NCBI RefSeq assembly: GCF_017939625.1
Contig: NZ_JAGKTC010000001.1
Span: 1,024,519-1,088,518, forward strand
Source of the DNA: Pseudoxanthomonas helianthi
GTDB lineage: Bacteria > Pseudomonadota > Gammaproteobacteria > Xanthomonadales > Xanthomonadaceae
DNA: 64,000 nt
Direction of reading: 5' to 3'
Below the pieces are notes generated by a model. It worked only from the letters and a program-made list of their open reading frames with translations. It was not told the origin of the DNA and did no database searches. Below, piece by piece: positions 16,417 through 25,906 of this stretch. Each line of letters begins with the position of its first letter. Positions within the stretch are counted from its first letter, which is position 1. The position numbers and the translations under genes are program-made.

Positions 16417-17954
16417 AGGCCGCGACCTTGCGTCGGTTCCTTGCGTTGCACACCTGGGTCGGCCTGTTCGCCGGCATGGCGCTGTTCATCGCGTTCTATG
16501 CCGGCGCGATCACCGTGTTCTCGCACGAGATCAGCGACTGGAACCGGACCGGCGCCGCTGCGCAGGTGGCGGAAGACCCCATCGGGCGTTCGCAGCAGTT
16601 GCTCGACCGGCTGTTGAAGGAACATCCGGAGGCCGCGGAAAGCGTGTACCTGGTCCTGCCCGGCGAACACGGCCCGCAACCTTCGGCCTATTGGTACGAA
16701 CTCGCCACCGACACCTCGCACCGCTTCACCTTCGACGAGGACGAAGACAAGCCGCTGCACGAGAGCCTGTTCGGCCAGTCCTTCGTCGAATTCATCTACG
16801 ACCTGCATTTCACCGCCGGCCTGCCCAAGCCGTTCGGCACCTATCTGTTCGGCGTGGTTTGCGTCCTGTACGGCCTGGCCCTGGTCAGCGGGGTGGTGAT
16901 CTATGCGCCGGGCTTCTTCAAGGACCTGTTCGCGCTGCGCCTGGGCAAGAACCTCAAGCGCCTGTGGCAGGATGCGCACAACGCCATCGGCATCCTGTCG
17001 CTGCCCTTCCACGTGATCTTCGCGTGGAGCGGCGCGGTGCTGACGATCGGCCTGTTGCTGATGCTCCCGTTCCAGTCGCTGGTCTACGACGGCAAGCTCA
17101 TGCAGTTGGTCGAAACGGATTTCTACGGTGCGCCGCAGGTGCCGCCCGCCCATGCGCCGGGGCCGACGCTGCCAGTGCGCGAACTGCTCGAACGCGGCAA
17201 GCGGGCGATGCCGGAACTGCAGGTGGAAGGCGTGTCCCTGACCCACGTCGGCGACGCCAATGCACGGGCCACGCTGTACGGCGTGGTCGAACAGCGCCAG
17301 CTGAACCAGCTGGCCGCGGTCGCGATGAAGGCGGGAACCGGCGAAGTCATCAACGCCTTCGCGCCCAGGACCATGACCCCGGGCATGCTGATGCTGCGCG
17401 GCCTGCAGGCACTGCACTACGGCAACTTCGGCCGGGATGCGGTGAAGTGGCTGTACTTCGTGCTCGGTCTGGCCGGCGCCTTTCTGTTCTACAGCGGCAA
17501 CCTGTTGTGGATCGAGTCGCGGCGCAAGCGCAGGCAGCCGGAGCAGCCGCGGCGCACGCGGGTCATGGCGGCGCTGACCCTCGGCGTCTGCCTGGGCTGT
17601 GTCGCCGGCGTATCGGCGCTGTTCGTGTTCGGCGCTCTATTCCCGCAGGCCAAGGCCGCACCGGCCTATTTCGCGGTGTTCTTCGCCTGCCTGCTATGGG
17701 CCGGCCTGCGCCAGCCGGCGCGCGCCGGGCACGAACTGCTGTGGCTGTGCGCGCTGTTGACCGCGGCGATTCCGCTGGCCGGTTGGTGGGGCATGGGCGA
17801 ACACCTGTTCGCCGCTTTCGCGGAGGGGCACTGGCACCGCTTCTTCATCGATGCGATCGCGCTGGTCATGGCGCTGGCGTATGCACGAATGGCGCAGGCG
17901 ACGTTGCGGCGCGGCCGCCAAGGCGATTCGAACAGCGTGTGGGCGCTGCGCTAG
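16413..17954 (+). CDS. PepSY-associated membrane protein, iron uptake
   Basis: This 513-residue inner-membrane protein belongs to the PepSY_TM family. The first helix follows LRRFLALHTWVGLFAGMALF. Conserved His residues in the helices (for example LHTW, YDLHF, DAHNAIG) suggest heme or metal binding. Members of this family act as ferric-siderophore reductases in some bacteria. It is the last gene of the Fur-controlled operon, and its TAG stop overlaps the convergent D-lactate dehydrogenase stop (CTAG). Confidence 0.82.
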   Translation: MKAATLRRFLALHTWVGLFAGMALFIAFYAGAITVFSHEISDWNRTGAAAQVAEDPIGRSQQLLDRLLKEHPEAAESVYLVLPGEHGPQPSAYWYELATDTSHRFTFDEDEDKPLHESLFGQSFVEFIYDLHFTAGLPKPFGTYLFGVVCVLYGLALVSGVVIYAPGFFKDLFALRLGKNLKRLWQDAHNAIGILSLPFHVIFAWSGAVLTIGLLLMLPFQSLVYDGKLMQLVETDFYGAPQVPPAHAPGPTLPVRELLERGKRAMPELQVEGVSLTHVGDANARATLYGVVEQRQLNQLAAVAMKAGTGEVINAFAPRTMTPGMLMLRGLQALHYGNFGRDAVKWLYFVLGLAGAFLFYSGNLLWIESRRKRRQPEQPRRTRVMAALTLGVCLGCVAGVSALFVFGALFPQAKAAPAYFAVFFACLLWAGLRQPARAGHELLWLCALLTAAIPLAGWWGMGEHLFAAFAEGHWHRFFIDAIALVMALAYARMAQATLRRGRQGDSNSVWALR

Positions 17955-19681
17955 CGGATCGGATCCGCCTGGCGCGACCCCTGCACGCTTTCACCCCAGT
18001 CCGCACGCTTCGAGGTCTGGCCGATGCCCGGATTGAAGCGGTTGCCCGGATCCAGCGAACGGTAGAACGCCGCCAGCCCCGGCTTGGCGCGATACAGGTG
18101 GCCGACGTTGTGTTCGGCCGGATACTCGGCGCCGCGCGCATCGAGCAGCGCCCACATGCGATGCTCGATCGCCAGCGGATCGACGCCCTTCTTCACGATG
18201 TAATCCTGGTGGAACACGTGGCAGAAGAAATGCCCGTAATAGAGCTTCGCCGCCATGACCGCATCGAGGTCGGCCGGCAGCGTCTCCACCCAGTCGCGGT
18301 CGTCGCGGCGCAGGGCTATGTCCAGCGCAACGATGTCCTCGACGCTCGCGCGATGCGTCTCGCGATAGCGCACTGCTGCGCTGGCCACCGCGAAGCGGTG
18401 CAGGAAGGCCTTGCGGCCTTCGTCGGCATCGCATTCGAAGAAGCCGCCCGCCTTGCCGGCGAAGAAGCGCTCCAGCAGCGCCCTCGTTGCGCCGGCGTCG
18501 TCCGCCGACACCTTCAACAACAGATGGTGTTCGTAACGGTTGCGGTATTCGCGCAGGCGGCGCGGCAGATGATCGGGCCATAGCGCCGACAACGCCTGCA
18601 ATGCACGATCGGTCGCACCGCGCAGCCCGATCCGCTCGCACCAGCCATCGACGCGGCTTTTCAGCGCGAACGCCGCCGGCACCCTGTCGGTGCCGAAGCG
18701 ATCGATCAGCAGGAACACGTCCTTGCCGTATTTCGCGCCGATGTCGAACGCATCGCGATGGATGTACTCGCCCGAGATCGGCAGGCGGCCGGGCGCGGTC
18801 AGCAGCTCGCGGCGCAGCCCGGTCAGGTCGTGCGGGTCGTTGCTGCCGATGTAGAAAACCGTCGCCGGTTCCTGCGGGAAAGTGTCCACGCGCACCGCGA
18901 ACACCGCCAGCCGTCCCGCGCAGCCCGAAGCCTCGTGCAATCGCGACGGATCGGCGTTGTAGCGCGCGGGCGTCGGTGCATCGACCTGGCGCACCTGTTC
19001 GGCATAGCGCGGATCGGACGCGGCGCGCGCCGGATCGTGGACGACGTCTTCTTCGCGGTAATCGCCGGCCTGCAGCCGGGACAGGATCTGTTCCGGCTCG
19101 TCGCCCAGCGCGATGCCCAGGTGGTTCACCAGCCGCAACCTGCCGCCGTCGCCGACCTGCGCATACAGCGCCAGTTCGGTATAGGCCGGCCCGCGCCGCA
19201 CCAATGCGCCACCGGAGTTGTTGCAGATGCCGCCCAGCACCGACGCCCCGATGCACGAGGAGCCGATCACCGAATGCGGTTCGCGGCCCAGCGGCGCCAG
19301 CGCCTTTTCCAGCGCATCGAGCGTGGCCCCGGGCAGGCAGACGGCTTGCCTGCCGCCATCGAGCAACTGCACGCCGACCAGGCGCAAGGTGCTGACCAGC
19401 ACGATGTCGCGATCGTAATCGTCGCCGTCCGGCGTGGAACCGCCGGTCAGCCCGGTATTGGCCGCCTGCAGGATGACGATGCGCCCCGCCTCGACCACCG
19501 CCTGCAGCACGCGCCACAGCTCCAGCAGCGTGCCCGGGCGCACCACCGCCAGCACCGGGCCTCCGCCGAAGCGATAGCCCTTGCGGAAGCGGCGCGTGGC
19601 GCGCGTGCCGGTGAATACGTGGGCCGCGCCGACGGTTTGGCGCAGGCGCGCCAGCAGGGTTGCGGAATCGACGGCAGCCAT
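17951..19681 (-). CDS. dld: Quinone-dependent D-lactate dehydrogenase
   Basis: This 576-residue FAD flavoenzyme is the E. coli Dld type (571 residues), a membrane-associated enzyme oxidising D-lactate to pyruvate with quinone as acceptor. The PCMH FAD-binding segment is seen in ILQAANTGLTGGSTPDG and GSSCIGASVLGGICNNSGG, and the C-terminal cap includes HVFHQDYIVKKGVD and DPGNRFNPGIGQTSK. The open frame continues antisense to dnaG for 1,187 residues, but the ATG at 19681 gives the family N-terminus. It is divergent from dnaG with a 72-bp gap. Confidence 0.93.
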   Translation of the reverse strand: MAAVDSATLLARLRQTVGAAHVFTGTRATRRFRKGYRFGGGPVLAVVRPGTLLELWRVLQAVVEAGRIVILQAANTGLTGGSTPDGDDYDRDIVLVSTLRLVGVQLLDGGRQAVCLPGATLDALEKALAPLGREPHSVIGSSCIGASVLGGICNNSGGALVRRGPAYTELALYAQVGDGGRLRLVNHLGIALGDEPEQILSRLQAGDYREEDVVHDPARAASDPRYAEQVRQVDAPTPARYNADPSRLHEASGCAGRLAVFAVRVDTFPQEPATVFYIGSNDPHDLTGLRRELLTAPGRLPISGEYIHRDAFDIGAKYGKDVFLLIDRFGTDRVPAAFALKSRVDGWCERIGLRGATDRALQALSALWPDHLPRRLREYRNRYEHHLLLKVSADDAGATRALLERFFAGKAGGFFECDADEGRKAFLHRFAVASAAVRYRETHRASVEDIVALDIALRRDDRDWVETLPADLDAVMAAKLYYGHFFCHVFHQDYIVKKGVDPLAIEHRMWALLDARGAEYPAEHNVGHLYRAKPGLAAFYRSLDPGNRFNPGIGQTSKRADWGESVQGSRQADPIR

Positions 19682-19738
19682 GGCCGCATTCTCCCGCGAA
19701 TCCGGCCGATGCGGCCAGCCGGAGCCAGGGCGCCGAAG

Positions 19739-19744
19739 TACAAT
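19739..19744 (+). promoter_or_regulatory. -10 element directly before dnaG
   Basis: TACAAT ends ten bases before the dnaG ATG, which would give a leaderless or nearly leaderless transcript. No good -35 hexamer is obvious. Confidence 0.45.
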
Positions 19745-19753
19745 CGCATCGGC

Positions 19754-21475
19754 ATGGCACGCATCCCCGACGCCTTCATAGACGATCTTCTGGCCCGGAC
19801 GGACATCGTCGAGGTCATCGGATCGCGCGTGCCGCTGAAACGACAGGGCAAGGAGTACGCGGCGCGCTGCCCGTTCCACGACGAGCGCTCGGCCAGCTTC
19901 ACCGTGTCGCCGACCAAGCAGTTCTACCACTGCTTCGGCTGCGGCGCGCACGGCACGGCGATCTCGTTCCTGATGAATTACGACCGCCTCGAGTTCCTCG
20001 ACGCGGTCGAGGAACTGGCCAAGCGCAACGGCATGGAAGTGCCGCGCGATACCCGCCAGCAGAACCAGAACGACGACAGTCGCGACCTGTACGCGGCGAT
20101 GGAAGCGTCGGCGAAGTATTTCCAGCGCCAGTTGGCGAACAGCGAGAAAGCGCGCGCCTACCTCGATGGACGTGGTGTCGATGAACATACGCGCGAACTG
20201 TTCGGCATCGGCTACGCACCGGAAGGCTATTCGGCGTTGAAGGACGCGCTGGGCACGGACCCGCGTCGGCTGGCCCTGCTGGAACGCGGCGGCATGTTCT
20301 CGAAGAACGACCGCGGCCATGTCTACGACAAGTTCCGCGACCGGGTGATGTTCCCGATCGCCGACCGGCGCGGACGCACCATCGCTTTCGGCGGCCGAGT
20401 GCTGGAGAAGGACGACGGACCGAAGTACCTGAATTCGCCGGAAACACCGCTGTTCCACAAGGGCCGCGAACTTTATGGCTTGTGGCAGGCGCGCCAGTCG
20501 AACCAGAAGCTCGAACGGCTGATCGTGGTCGAAGGCTACATGGACGTGGTCTCGCTGTTCCAGTTCGGCGTCACCGAAGCGGTGGCGACACTGGGCACCG
20601 CGACCACGCCGGACCACGCGGAGCTGCTGTTCCGCAACGCGCCCGACGTGTACTTCTGCTTCGACGGCGACAACGCCGGGCGCAAGGCCGGCTGGCGCGC
20701 GCTGGAATCGGCGCTGCCGCGGATGAAGGACGGGCGCCAGGCGTTCTTCCTGTTCCTGCCCGATGGCGAGGATCCGGACACCATCGTGCGCAAGGAAGGC
20801 AAGGACGCGTTCGACGCGCGCCTCCGCCAAGCCACGCCACTGTCGCAGTTCTTCTTCGACGAGTTGTCGAAGGAAGTGAACCTGGCCACGCTCGATGGCA
20901 AGGCGCGACTGGCCGAACGCGCGCGCCCGCTGCTGGCGCAGATCCCCGATGGCGCGTTCGGCGACCTGATGAAGCAGGAGCTGGCGCGTATCACCGGCAT
21001 CGGCGCCCAGACGCCGGCACCTGCCCCGCCGGTGCGCGTTGCGCGCGCGCTGCCGAACGCCGGCGGCAAGCCCAGTCTGGTGCGCAGCGCCATCGTGCGC
21101 CTGTTGCATTCGCCATCGCTGGCGCTGGCGGTGGAACCGCCGTATGGTTTTGCCAACCTGCGCCATCCCGGCGTCGAATTGCTGGTCGAATTGCTCGACA
21201 TCGTGCAGGCCCGGCCGGAGATCAGCACCGGCGCTCTGCTGGAGCACTTCGCCGAGCGCGACGAACTGGCCGCGTTGCAGAAACTGGCGATGCAGCAACT
21301 GCCGGGCGAGGAGACGCACTGGCGTGCGGAACTGCTCGACGCGGTGGCGCAACTGGAGAAGCAGACGCTGCAGCAGCGCTTGGAGGAACTGCAGGCCAAG
21401 CACCGCGAAACTGGCCTGGACGAGGCCGACAAGTACGAACTGCGCGCTTTGCTGCAGGCGCGCGCGACACATTGA
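19754..21475 (+). CDS. dnaG: DNA primase
   Basis: DnaG makes RNA primers for replication. The 573-residue protein has the CHC2 zinc motif (Cys39, His42, Cys60, Cys63), the RNA polymerase-like core with FGGRVL, and the TOPRIM motifs VVEGYMD and [13 protein letters not shown]-terminal helical DnaB-interaction region follows after about residue 430. In related genomes dnaG follows rpsU-yqeY; here it stands alone, divergent from dld, with its own promoter-like element and apparently a very short leader. Confidence 0.97.
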   Translation: MARIPDAFIDDLLARTDIVEVIGSRVPLKRQGKEYAARCPFHDERSASFTVSPTKQFYHCFGCGAHGTAISFLMNYDRLEFLDAVEELAKRNGMEVPRDTRQQNQNDDSRDLYAAMEASAKYFQRQLANSEKARAYLDGRGVDEHTRELFGIGYAPEGYSALKDALGTDPRRLALLERGGMFSKNDRGHVYDKFRDRVMFPIADRRGRTIAFGGRVLEKDDGPKYLNSPETPLFHKGRELYGLWQARQSNQKLERLIVVEGYMDVVSLFQFGVTEAVATLGTATTPDHAELLFRNAPDVYFCFDGDNAGRKAGWRALESALPRMKDGRQAFFLFLPDGEDPDTIVRKEGKDAFDARLRQATPLSQFFFDELSKEVNLATLDGKARLAERARPLLAQIPDGAFGDLMKQELARITGIGAQTPAPAPPVRVARALPNAGGKPSLVRSAIVRLLHSPSLALAVEPPYGFANLRHPGVELLVELLDIVQARPEISTGALLEHFAERDELAALQKLAMQQLPGEETHWRAELLDAVAQLEKQTLQQRLEELQAKHRETGLDEADKYELRALLQARATH

Positions 21476-21491
21476 GCCTTTGGAGGCCACG

Positions 21492-22013
21492 ATGAACGCG
21501 ATTCGCCGCTTCAACTTCGCAATCCTCTTCGCATGCCTTTCCTGCTTCGCCGCCGCCGCTCAGGCAGGCGAATTCGCCCAGCCGCGCCCCGGATTGCGCA
21601 CCGGCGGACAGCCGACGCTGGAACAGCTCGATGCATTGCCAGCGCAGGGCGTGCGCACGGTGATCGACCTGCGTCCCGACAGCGAGGACCACGGCTACGA
21701 CGAAGCGCGCGAGTTGCAGCAGCGCAAGCTGAAGTACCTCAGGTTGCCGATCGCCGGCGCGCAGGACCTGACGCCGGCCAATGCCACCGCCCTGAAGAAG
21801 CTGCTCGACGAAAGCGGTGACGGCGTGCTGCTGCACTGTGCCTCCGGCAACCGCGCGGGCGCCTTGCTCGCGCTGATGGCCGCGCAGGAAGAACGCCTGC
21901 CGCCGGCACAAGCGCTGGAACTCGGCAAACAGGCCGGGATGAAGTCGCTGTCCCCGGTGGTCGAGGAAAAGCTCGGGCTGGCCCCTGCGGCGGTGAAGCC
22001 AACGCAGCCGTAA
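21492..22013 (+). CDS. Secreted DUF442/BLH-type phosphatase-like protein
   Basis: This 173-residue protein has a signal peptide ending in AAAAQAGEF. The rest resembles the dual-specificity phosphatase/beta-lactamase-hydrolase-like (DUF442) fold: GLRTGGQPTLEQLDALPAQGVRTVIDLRP, and the active-site loop HCASGNRAG with Cys-x4-Arg. A periplasmic location and small length fit a family with unclear substrates. It follows dnaG by 16 bp and precedes a lipoprotein metallo-hydrolase, which may be functionally linked, since BLH proteins in sulfide metabolism pair with metallo-beta-lactamase-fold enzymes. Confidence 0.72.
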   Translation: MNAIRRFNFAILFACLSCFAAAAQAGEFAQPRPGLRTGGQPTLEQLDALPAQGVRTVIDLRPDSEDHGYDEARELQQRKLKYLRLPIAGAQDLTPANATALKKLLDESGDGVLLHCASGNRAGALLALMAAQEERLPPAQALELGKQAGMKSLSPVVEEKLGLAPAAVKPTQP

Positions 22014-22122
22014 TCCGCACGGCCGTTGCACGCGGCTCGCGGCACGCTGACTTCCGTTTTCAAGCTTGCCGCGCACCAGCGTGCGGAACAGAATCGCTTG
22101 ACCCCACTCATTGGAGAATCCG

Positions 22123-23133
22123 ATGTCGCGTTTTGCCGCCCTGGTTTCGAAGTCGCTGCTCACGCTCGCCATCACTACGGCGTTGACCGCCTGCGCCCCG
22201 CGCAACGATGCCTCGCAGGCGACTGCGGAAACCAAAGCCGAGCCTGCCGCCACCGCACCTGCCCCGGCACCTGCGGCCGCCAGCGAGGATGTGAAGGCGT
22301 TTTCGATCGGCACGCTGTCGGCCTTCGCCCTGCGCGACGGCGCGCTGGAATTCCCCAACGACAACAAGGTGTTCGGCGTCGGCCGCACGCCGGAAGAAGT
22401 CGCCGCGGTCCTCTCCGCCTCCGGCGCGCCGACCGACAAGATCCAGCTGAGCCTGCAACCGCTGCTGGTCAAGGCCGGCGATCGCGTGTTGTTGTTCGAC
22501 ACGGGTGCGGCATCGAACTTCGGCCCCAGCGCCGGCAAGCTGCCCGCTTCGCTGGCCGCCGCGGGCATCGACGCGGCCAGCGTCACCGACATCTTCATCT
22601 CGCATGCGCATGGCGACCACATCGGCGGCCTGGTCGATGCCGCAGGCAAGCTGGCCTTTCCCAACGCCACCGTGCATGTGTCGAAGCCGGAATGGGATTT
22701 CCTGACCGGGCTGGACGCGGAGAAGGCCAAGGCCTTCGGCATCGAAAACCATGCGGCCCTGGTGGCGGCGGTCACGCCGAAACTCGACGCCTTCGCGCCG
22801 GAAAGCGAGCTGGTGCCGGGAACGGTCAAGGCGGTCGCTATCAAGGGCCATACGCCCGGCCATTCCGGCTACCTGATCGGTTCCGGCAACGACACCCTGC
22901 TGTACATCGGCGACGCGGCGCACAGTTCCATCATCTCGGTGCAGAAACCGGAGTGGGTCAACGCCTTCGACGGCGGCGGCGACACTGCGCTGGCTGCGGC
23001 CAGCCGCCAGAAGCTGATCGAACAAAGCGCGGCCAGCGGCCAGCGCATCTACGGCGTGCACTTCCCGTTCCCGGGCGTGGGCAAGTTCGAAAAGCGCGAG
23101 GGTACCCACACCTACGTCTGGGTCGCCGAATGA
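22123..23133 (+). CDS. MBL-fold metallo-hydrolase lipoprotein
   Basis: This 336-residue metallo-beta-lactamase-fold hydrolase has the zinc motif HAHGDH (residues 161-166), a later GHTPGHSGY and an Asp in LLYIGDAAH. The N-terminus has a hydrophobic segment ending in the lipobox LTAC, followed by an Ala/Pro-rich linker of about 35 residues, so it is probably an outer-membrane or periplasmic lipoprotein. Sequence style resembles quorum-quenching lactonase and alkylsulfatase-like members; the substrate is unknown. The ATG at 22123 is supported by GGAG seven bases upstream. Confidence 0.8.
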   Translation: MSRFAALVSKSLLTLAITTALTACAPRNDASQATAETKAEPAATAPAPAPAAASEDVKAFSIGTLSAFALRDGALEFPNDNKVFGVGRTPEEVAAVLSASGAPTDKIQLSLQPLLVKAGDRVLLFDTGAASNFGPSAGKLPASLAAAGIDAASVTDIFISHAHGDHIGGLVDAAGKLAFPNATVHVSKPEWDFLTGLDAEKAKAFGIENHAALVAAVTPKLDAFAPESELVPGTVKAVAIKGHTPGHSGYLIGSGNDTLLYIGDAAHSSIISVQKPEWVNAFDGGGDTALAAASRQKLIEQSAASGQRIYGVHFPFPGVGKFEKREGTHTYVWVAE

Positions 23134-23209
23134 CCGCGGCATGACCTTCGGCCCGAGCAGGGCGGCGGAGGCGCGGTAAGCTGGCGGGAATCCCCTTGGA
23201 GCCCTGCCG

Positions 23210-25201
23210 ATGTCGCACCGCATCCGCCTGTCCCTGCTGGCCCTCGCCCTTGTCGCCACGCCGGCCCTCGCCCAGACCGGCGAGGCGGCATCGTCCGGCG
23301 TGAAGCGCGAAGTCGTCGGCAACCGCACCAGCGAAAACATCCCGGCGATTCCCGCCGAGCTGATCGAGCGCCTGAACCGCTACCAGAACACCCGCGGCGC
23401 GGCCGTGGCCGGCTGGACCAAGGACGGTTGCCTGCTGGTTTCCACGCGCTTCGCCGAAACTGCGCAGGCGCACCGCGTATGCCAGCCGCTTGGCATGCGC
23501 GAACAGCTGACCTTCTATCCGGAGCCCGTCGCCGGCCTGGCCACCGCGCCGGCGCGCGCCGCGCGATCGGGGTTCGTGTTCTCCAAGGACAAGGGCGGCG
23601 ACGAGTTCTCGCAGCTGTACTGGTTCGACGATGCCAGCCGCGAGATTTCCCTGCTGACCGATGGCAAGCGCAACCAGAACAACGGCGCGCTGTTCTCGCC
23701 GGACGGCGCGCGCATGGCCTACAGCAGCACCGCGCGCAACGGCACCGACACGGACATTTGGGTGCGCGACGTCGCCAGCGGCACCGCGAAACCGGTGGTG
23801 ACCGAAGGCGGCAGCTGGAGCGCGCAGGATTTCTCGCCCGACGGCAAGCAACTGCTGGTGGTGAAGTACGTCTCCGCGGCCGAGTCGTATCCCGGCGTGG
23901 TCGACCTGGAAACGGGCAAGCTGCGAATGTTCCCGGTCGACGGCGGCAAGGCCGCGTTCGGCGGCTTCGAGTTCGCGCCTGACGGGCGTGCGGTCTATTT
24001 CGTGTCCGACGAACCGCTGGACGGCAAGGCGCAGGAATTCCAGACCCTGCGCTACCACGACCCGGCCACGGGCAAGCTCGAAGTGCTGTCGCGCCAGATC
24101 CCGTGGGACGTGGACGGCTTCACCGTCGCCGACGACGGCCGCCACCTGGCCTACGTCACCAACGAGGACGGCATCAGCAAGCTGCACGTGCTGGCGCTGC
24201 CGTCGCACAAGGAAGTGAAGTTGCCGGAACTGCCGGTCGGCGTGTTCGGTGCCGGCACGTTCTCGCCCGACGGCAAGCGCCTCGCGCTGAGCATCAACAG
24301 TGCGACTTCGCCCAGCGACGCTTACGTGATCGACCTGGACAGCGCCAAGCTGGTCCGCTGGACACGCAGCGAAGTCGGCGGCCTCGACGCATCCAAGTTC
24401 GTCTCGCCTTCGCTAGTGCGTTACCCGACCTTCGACGAAGTCGATGGAAAGAAGCGCACCATTCCCGCGTTCTACTACAAGCCGGCGAACGTGCCCGCGG
24501 GAAAGAAGCTGCCGGTGGTCATCAACATCCATGGCGGCCCCGAGGGCCAGTCGTTCCCGACCTTCAGCCCCAACGCGCAGTTCATGGCCAATGAACTGGG
24601 CGTAGCGATGCTGGTGCCGAACGTGCGCGGCTCCAGCGGCTACGGCAAGACCTACCTGTCGCTGGACAATGCGGAAAAGCGCGAAGATTCGGTCAAGGAC
24701 ATCGGCGCCCTGCTCGACTGGATCGCGCAGCAGCCCGAACTGGATGCCTCGCGTGTCGGCGTCGTGGGCGGCAGCTACGGCGGCTACATGACCCTGGCCA
24801 CGCTGATGCACTACAGCGACCGCGTGCGCGCCGGCATCGACCTGGTCGGCATCTCCGATTTCGCCACCTTCCTGACCAATACCGAAAGCTACCGCCGCGA
24901 CCTGCGCCGCGCCGAATACGGCGACGAACGCACGCCGGAAATGCAGAAGGTGTTCGCGGAAATTTCCCCCGCGCGCCACGCCGACCGGATCAGGTCGCGG
25001 CTGTTCGTCGCCCAGGGCAAGAACGACCCGCGCGTGCCCTATACCGAGGCGGAGCAGATCGTGAAGGCGGTGCGCGCCAATGGCCAGCCGGTCTGGTACC
25101 TGCTGTACGACGATGAAGGTCATGGCTTCCGCAAGAAGGGCAACAGCGATTGGTTCGGTGCTGCGAGCATTCTGTTTTGGCAACAGAACCTGTTGAATTG
25201 A
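23210..25201 (+). CDS. Secreted S9 family (prolyl oligopeptidase-like) peptidase
   Basis: This 663-residue protein has a signal peptide (cleavage near ALAQTG), a beta-propeller region with SPDG repeats (WFDD..., FSPDGARMAYS, FSPDGKQLLV) and a C-terminal alpha/beta-hydrolase domain. The nucleophile is Ser522 in GGSYGGYM; the acid and base are in GKNDPRVPY and DDEGHGF. It is a dipeptidyl or acylaminoacyl peptidase, acting in the periplasm or outside the cell on peptides. Such enzymes are abundant in Lysobacter-type proteolytic bacteria. Confidence 0.9.
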   Translation: MSHRIRLSLLALALVATPALAQTGEAASSGVKREVVGNRTSENIPAIPAELIERLNRYQNTRGAAVAGWTKDGCLLVSTRFAETAQAHRVCQPLGMREQLTFYPEPVAGLATAPARAARSGFVFSKDKGGDEFSQLYWFDDASREISLLTDGKRNQNNGALFSPDGARMAYSSTARNGTDTDIWVRDVASGTAKPVVTEGGSWSAQDFSPDGKQLLVVKYVSAAESYPGVVDLETGKLRMFPVDGGKAAFGGFEFAPDGRAVYFVSDEPLDGKAQEFQTLRYHDPATGKLEVLSRQIPWDVDGFTVADDGRHLAYVTNEDGISKLHVLALPSHKEVKLPELPVGVFGAGTFSPDGKRLALSINSATSPSDAYVIDLDSAKLVRWTRSEVGGLDASKFVSPSLVRYPTFDEVDGKKRTIPAFYYKPANVPAGKKLPVVINIHGGPEGQSFPTFSPNAQFMANELGVAMLVPNVRGSSGYGKTYLSLDNAEKREDSVKDIGALLDWIAQQPELDASRVGVVGGSYGGYMTLATLMHYSDRVRAGIDLVGISDFATFLTNTESYRRDLRRAEYGDERTPEMQKVFAEISPARHADRIRSRLFVAQGKNDPRVPYTEAEQIVKAVRANGQPVWYLLYDDEGHGFRKKGNSDWFGAASILFWQQNLLN

Positions 25202-25241
25202 TCGGCGCGTTGCGCTGCGCTCGTTTCCGTCGCGACGACCA

Positions 25242-25319
25242 GTAGGGTGGGCAGGCTCCACCTGCCCACCATTGCGACGATCTCGCCGATGGTGGGCACG
25301 AAAGGCGTGCCCACCCTAC
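25242..25319. repeat. Paired inverted REP-like element (GTAGGGTGGGC family)
   Basis: Arms at 25242-25270 and 25291-25319 carry GTAGGGTGGGC and its reverse complement GCCCACCCTAC; each arm is itself a hairpin (GGTGGGCA/TGCCCACC). It occupies the convergent junction after the S9 peptidase gene. Confidence 0.8.
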
Positions 25320-25337
25320 GTCACTGGCGTTCTTGCC

Positions 25338-25697
25338 TCAGCGAACGACGTACGGATGTTCGCCATCTCCCGTCGGCAGGGGACGAATGTACATCTTGCC
25401 GTAACGGCAGACGTCGACGTTCTCGTAGACCATCGTCCTGCCGTTGCTGAAATGGAAACGGAAGTCGTAGCGGCAGCCTTCGGCATCCACGCTGACGGTG
25501 GCGGAGTCGCCGCCGCCCTTCAATGGTTCCAGCGGGACATCCTCGAATGCATCGCTGCCTGCCGGCGCGACGGATAACGAAGTCACGCTGTCGTGGGCGC
25601 GGTTGACGAGGTCGACGTAACGCGTGTCGCCGGCGTGGGCGTGCACGGCGGTGGCGAGCAGGAAAGCCGCCGGTAGGGCGAAGCGGGTCGGGCGCAT
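25338..25697 (-). CDS. Small secreted protein of unknown function
   Basis: This 119-residue protein has a signal peptide (hydrophobic stretch ending AHAHAGD). The mature part of about 95 residues begins DTRYVDLVNRAHDSVTSL and contains two cysteines (EGCRYDF, VDVCRYG) that could form a disulfide. I do not recognise a family with confidence. It is isolated: convergent with the S9 peptidase and divergent from the histidine kinase gene across about 210 bp. Confidence 0.7.
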   Translation of the reverse strand: MRPTRFALPAAFLLATAVHAHAGDTRYVDLVNRAHDSVTSLSVAPAGSDAFEDVPLEPLKGGGDSATVSVDAEGCRYDFRFHFSNGRTMVYENVDVCRYGKMYIRPLPTGDGEHPYVVR

Positions 25698-25906
25698 GGC
25701 AAGGTCTCCGGTCGATGGGTCGGAATGACCGGTTGCGCATCGCTCGCGCAACCCGGTCCTTCCATCTGATGCGGGCAGGGCCGGCCACGGCCACCGATGC
25801 GGGACGAATCGTCGTTGCGGCGGCGCGAATCGTAGTCGGGCGACAGCGTGCTTTTCCTTGCGCCAGTGCGTGGCTACGATGCGGGTGCCATCCCGGACGA
25901 GCCGCC

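Noticed and set aside
17951-21514. A 1,187-codon open frame on the minus strand across dld and dnaG
   Set aside because: Only the dld part matches a protein; the rest is antisense to dnaG and reflects GC-rich codon bias.
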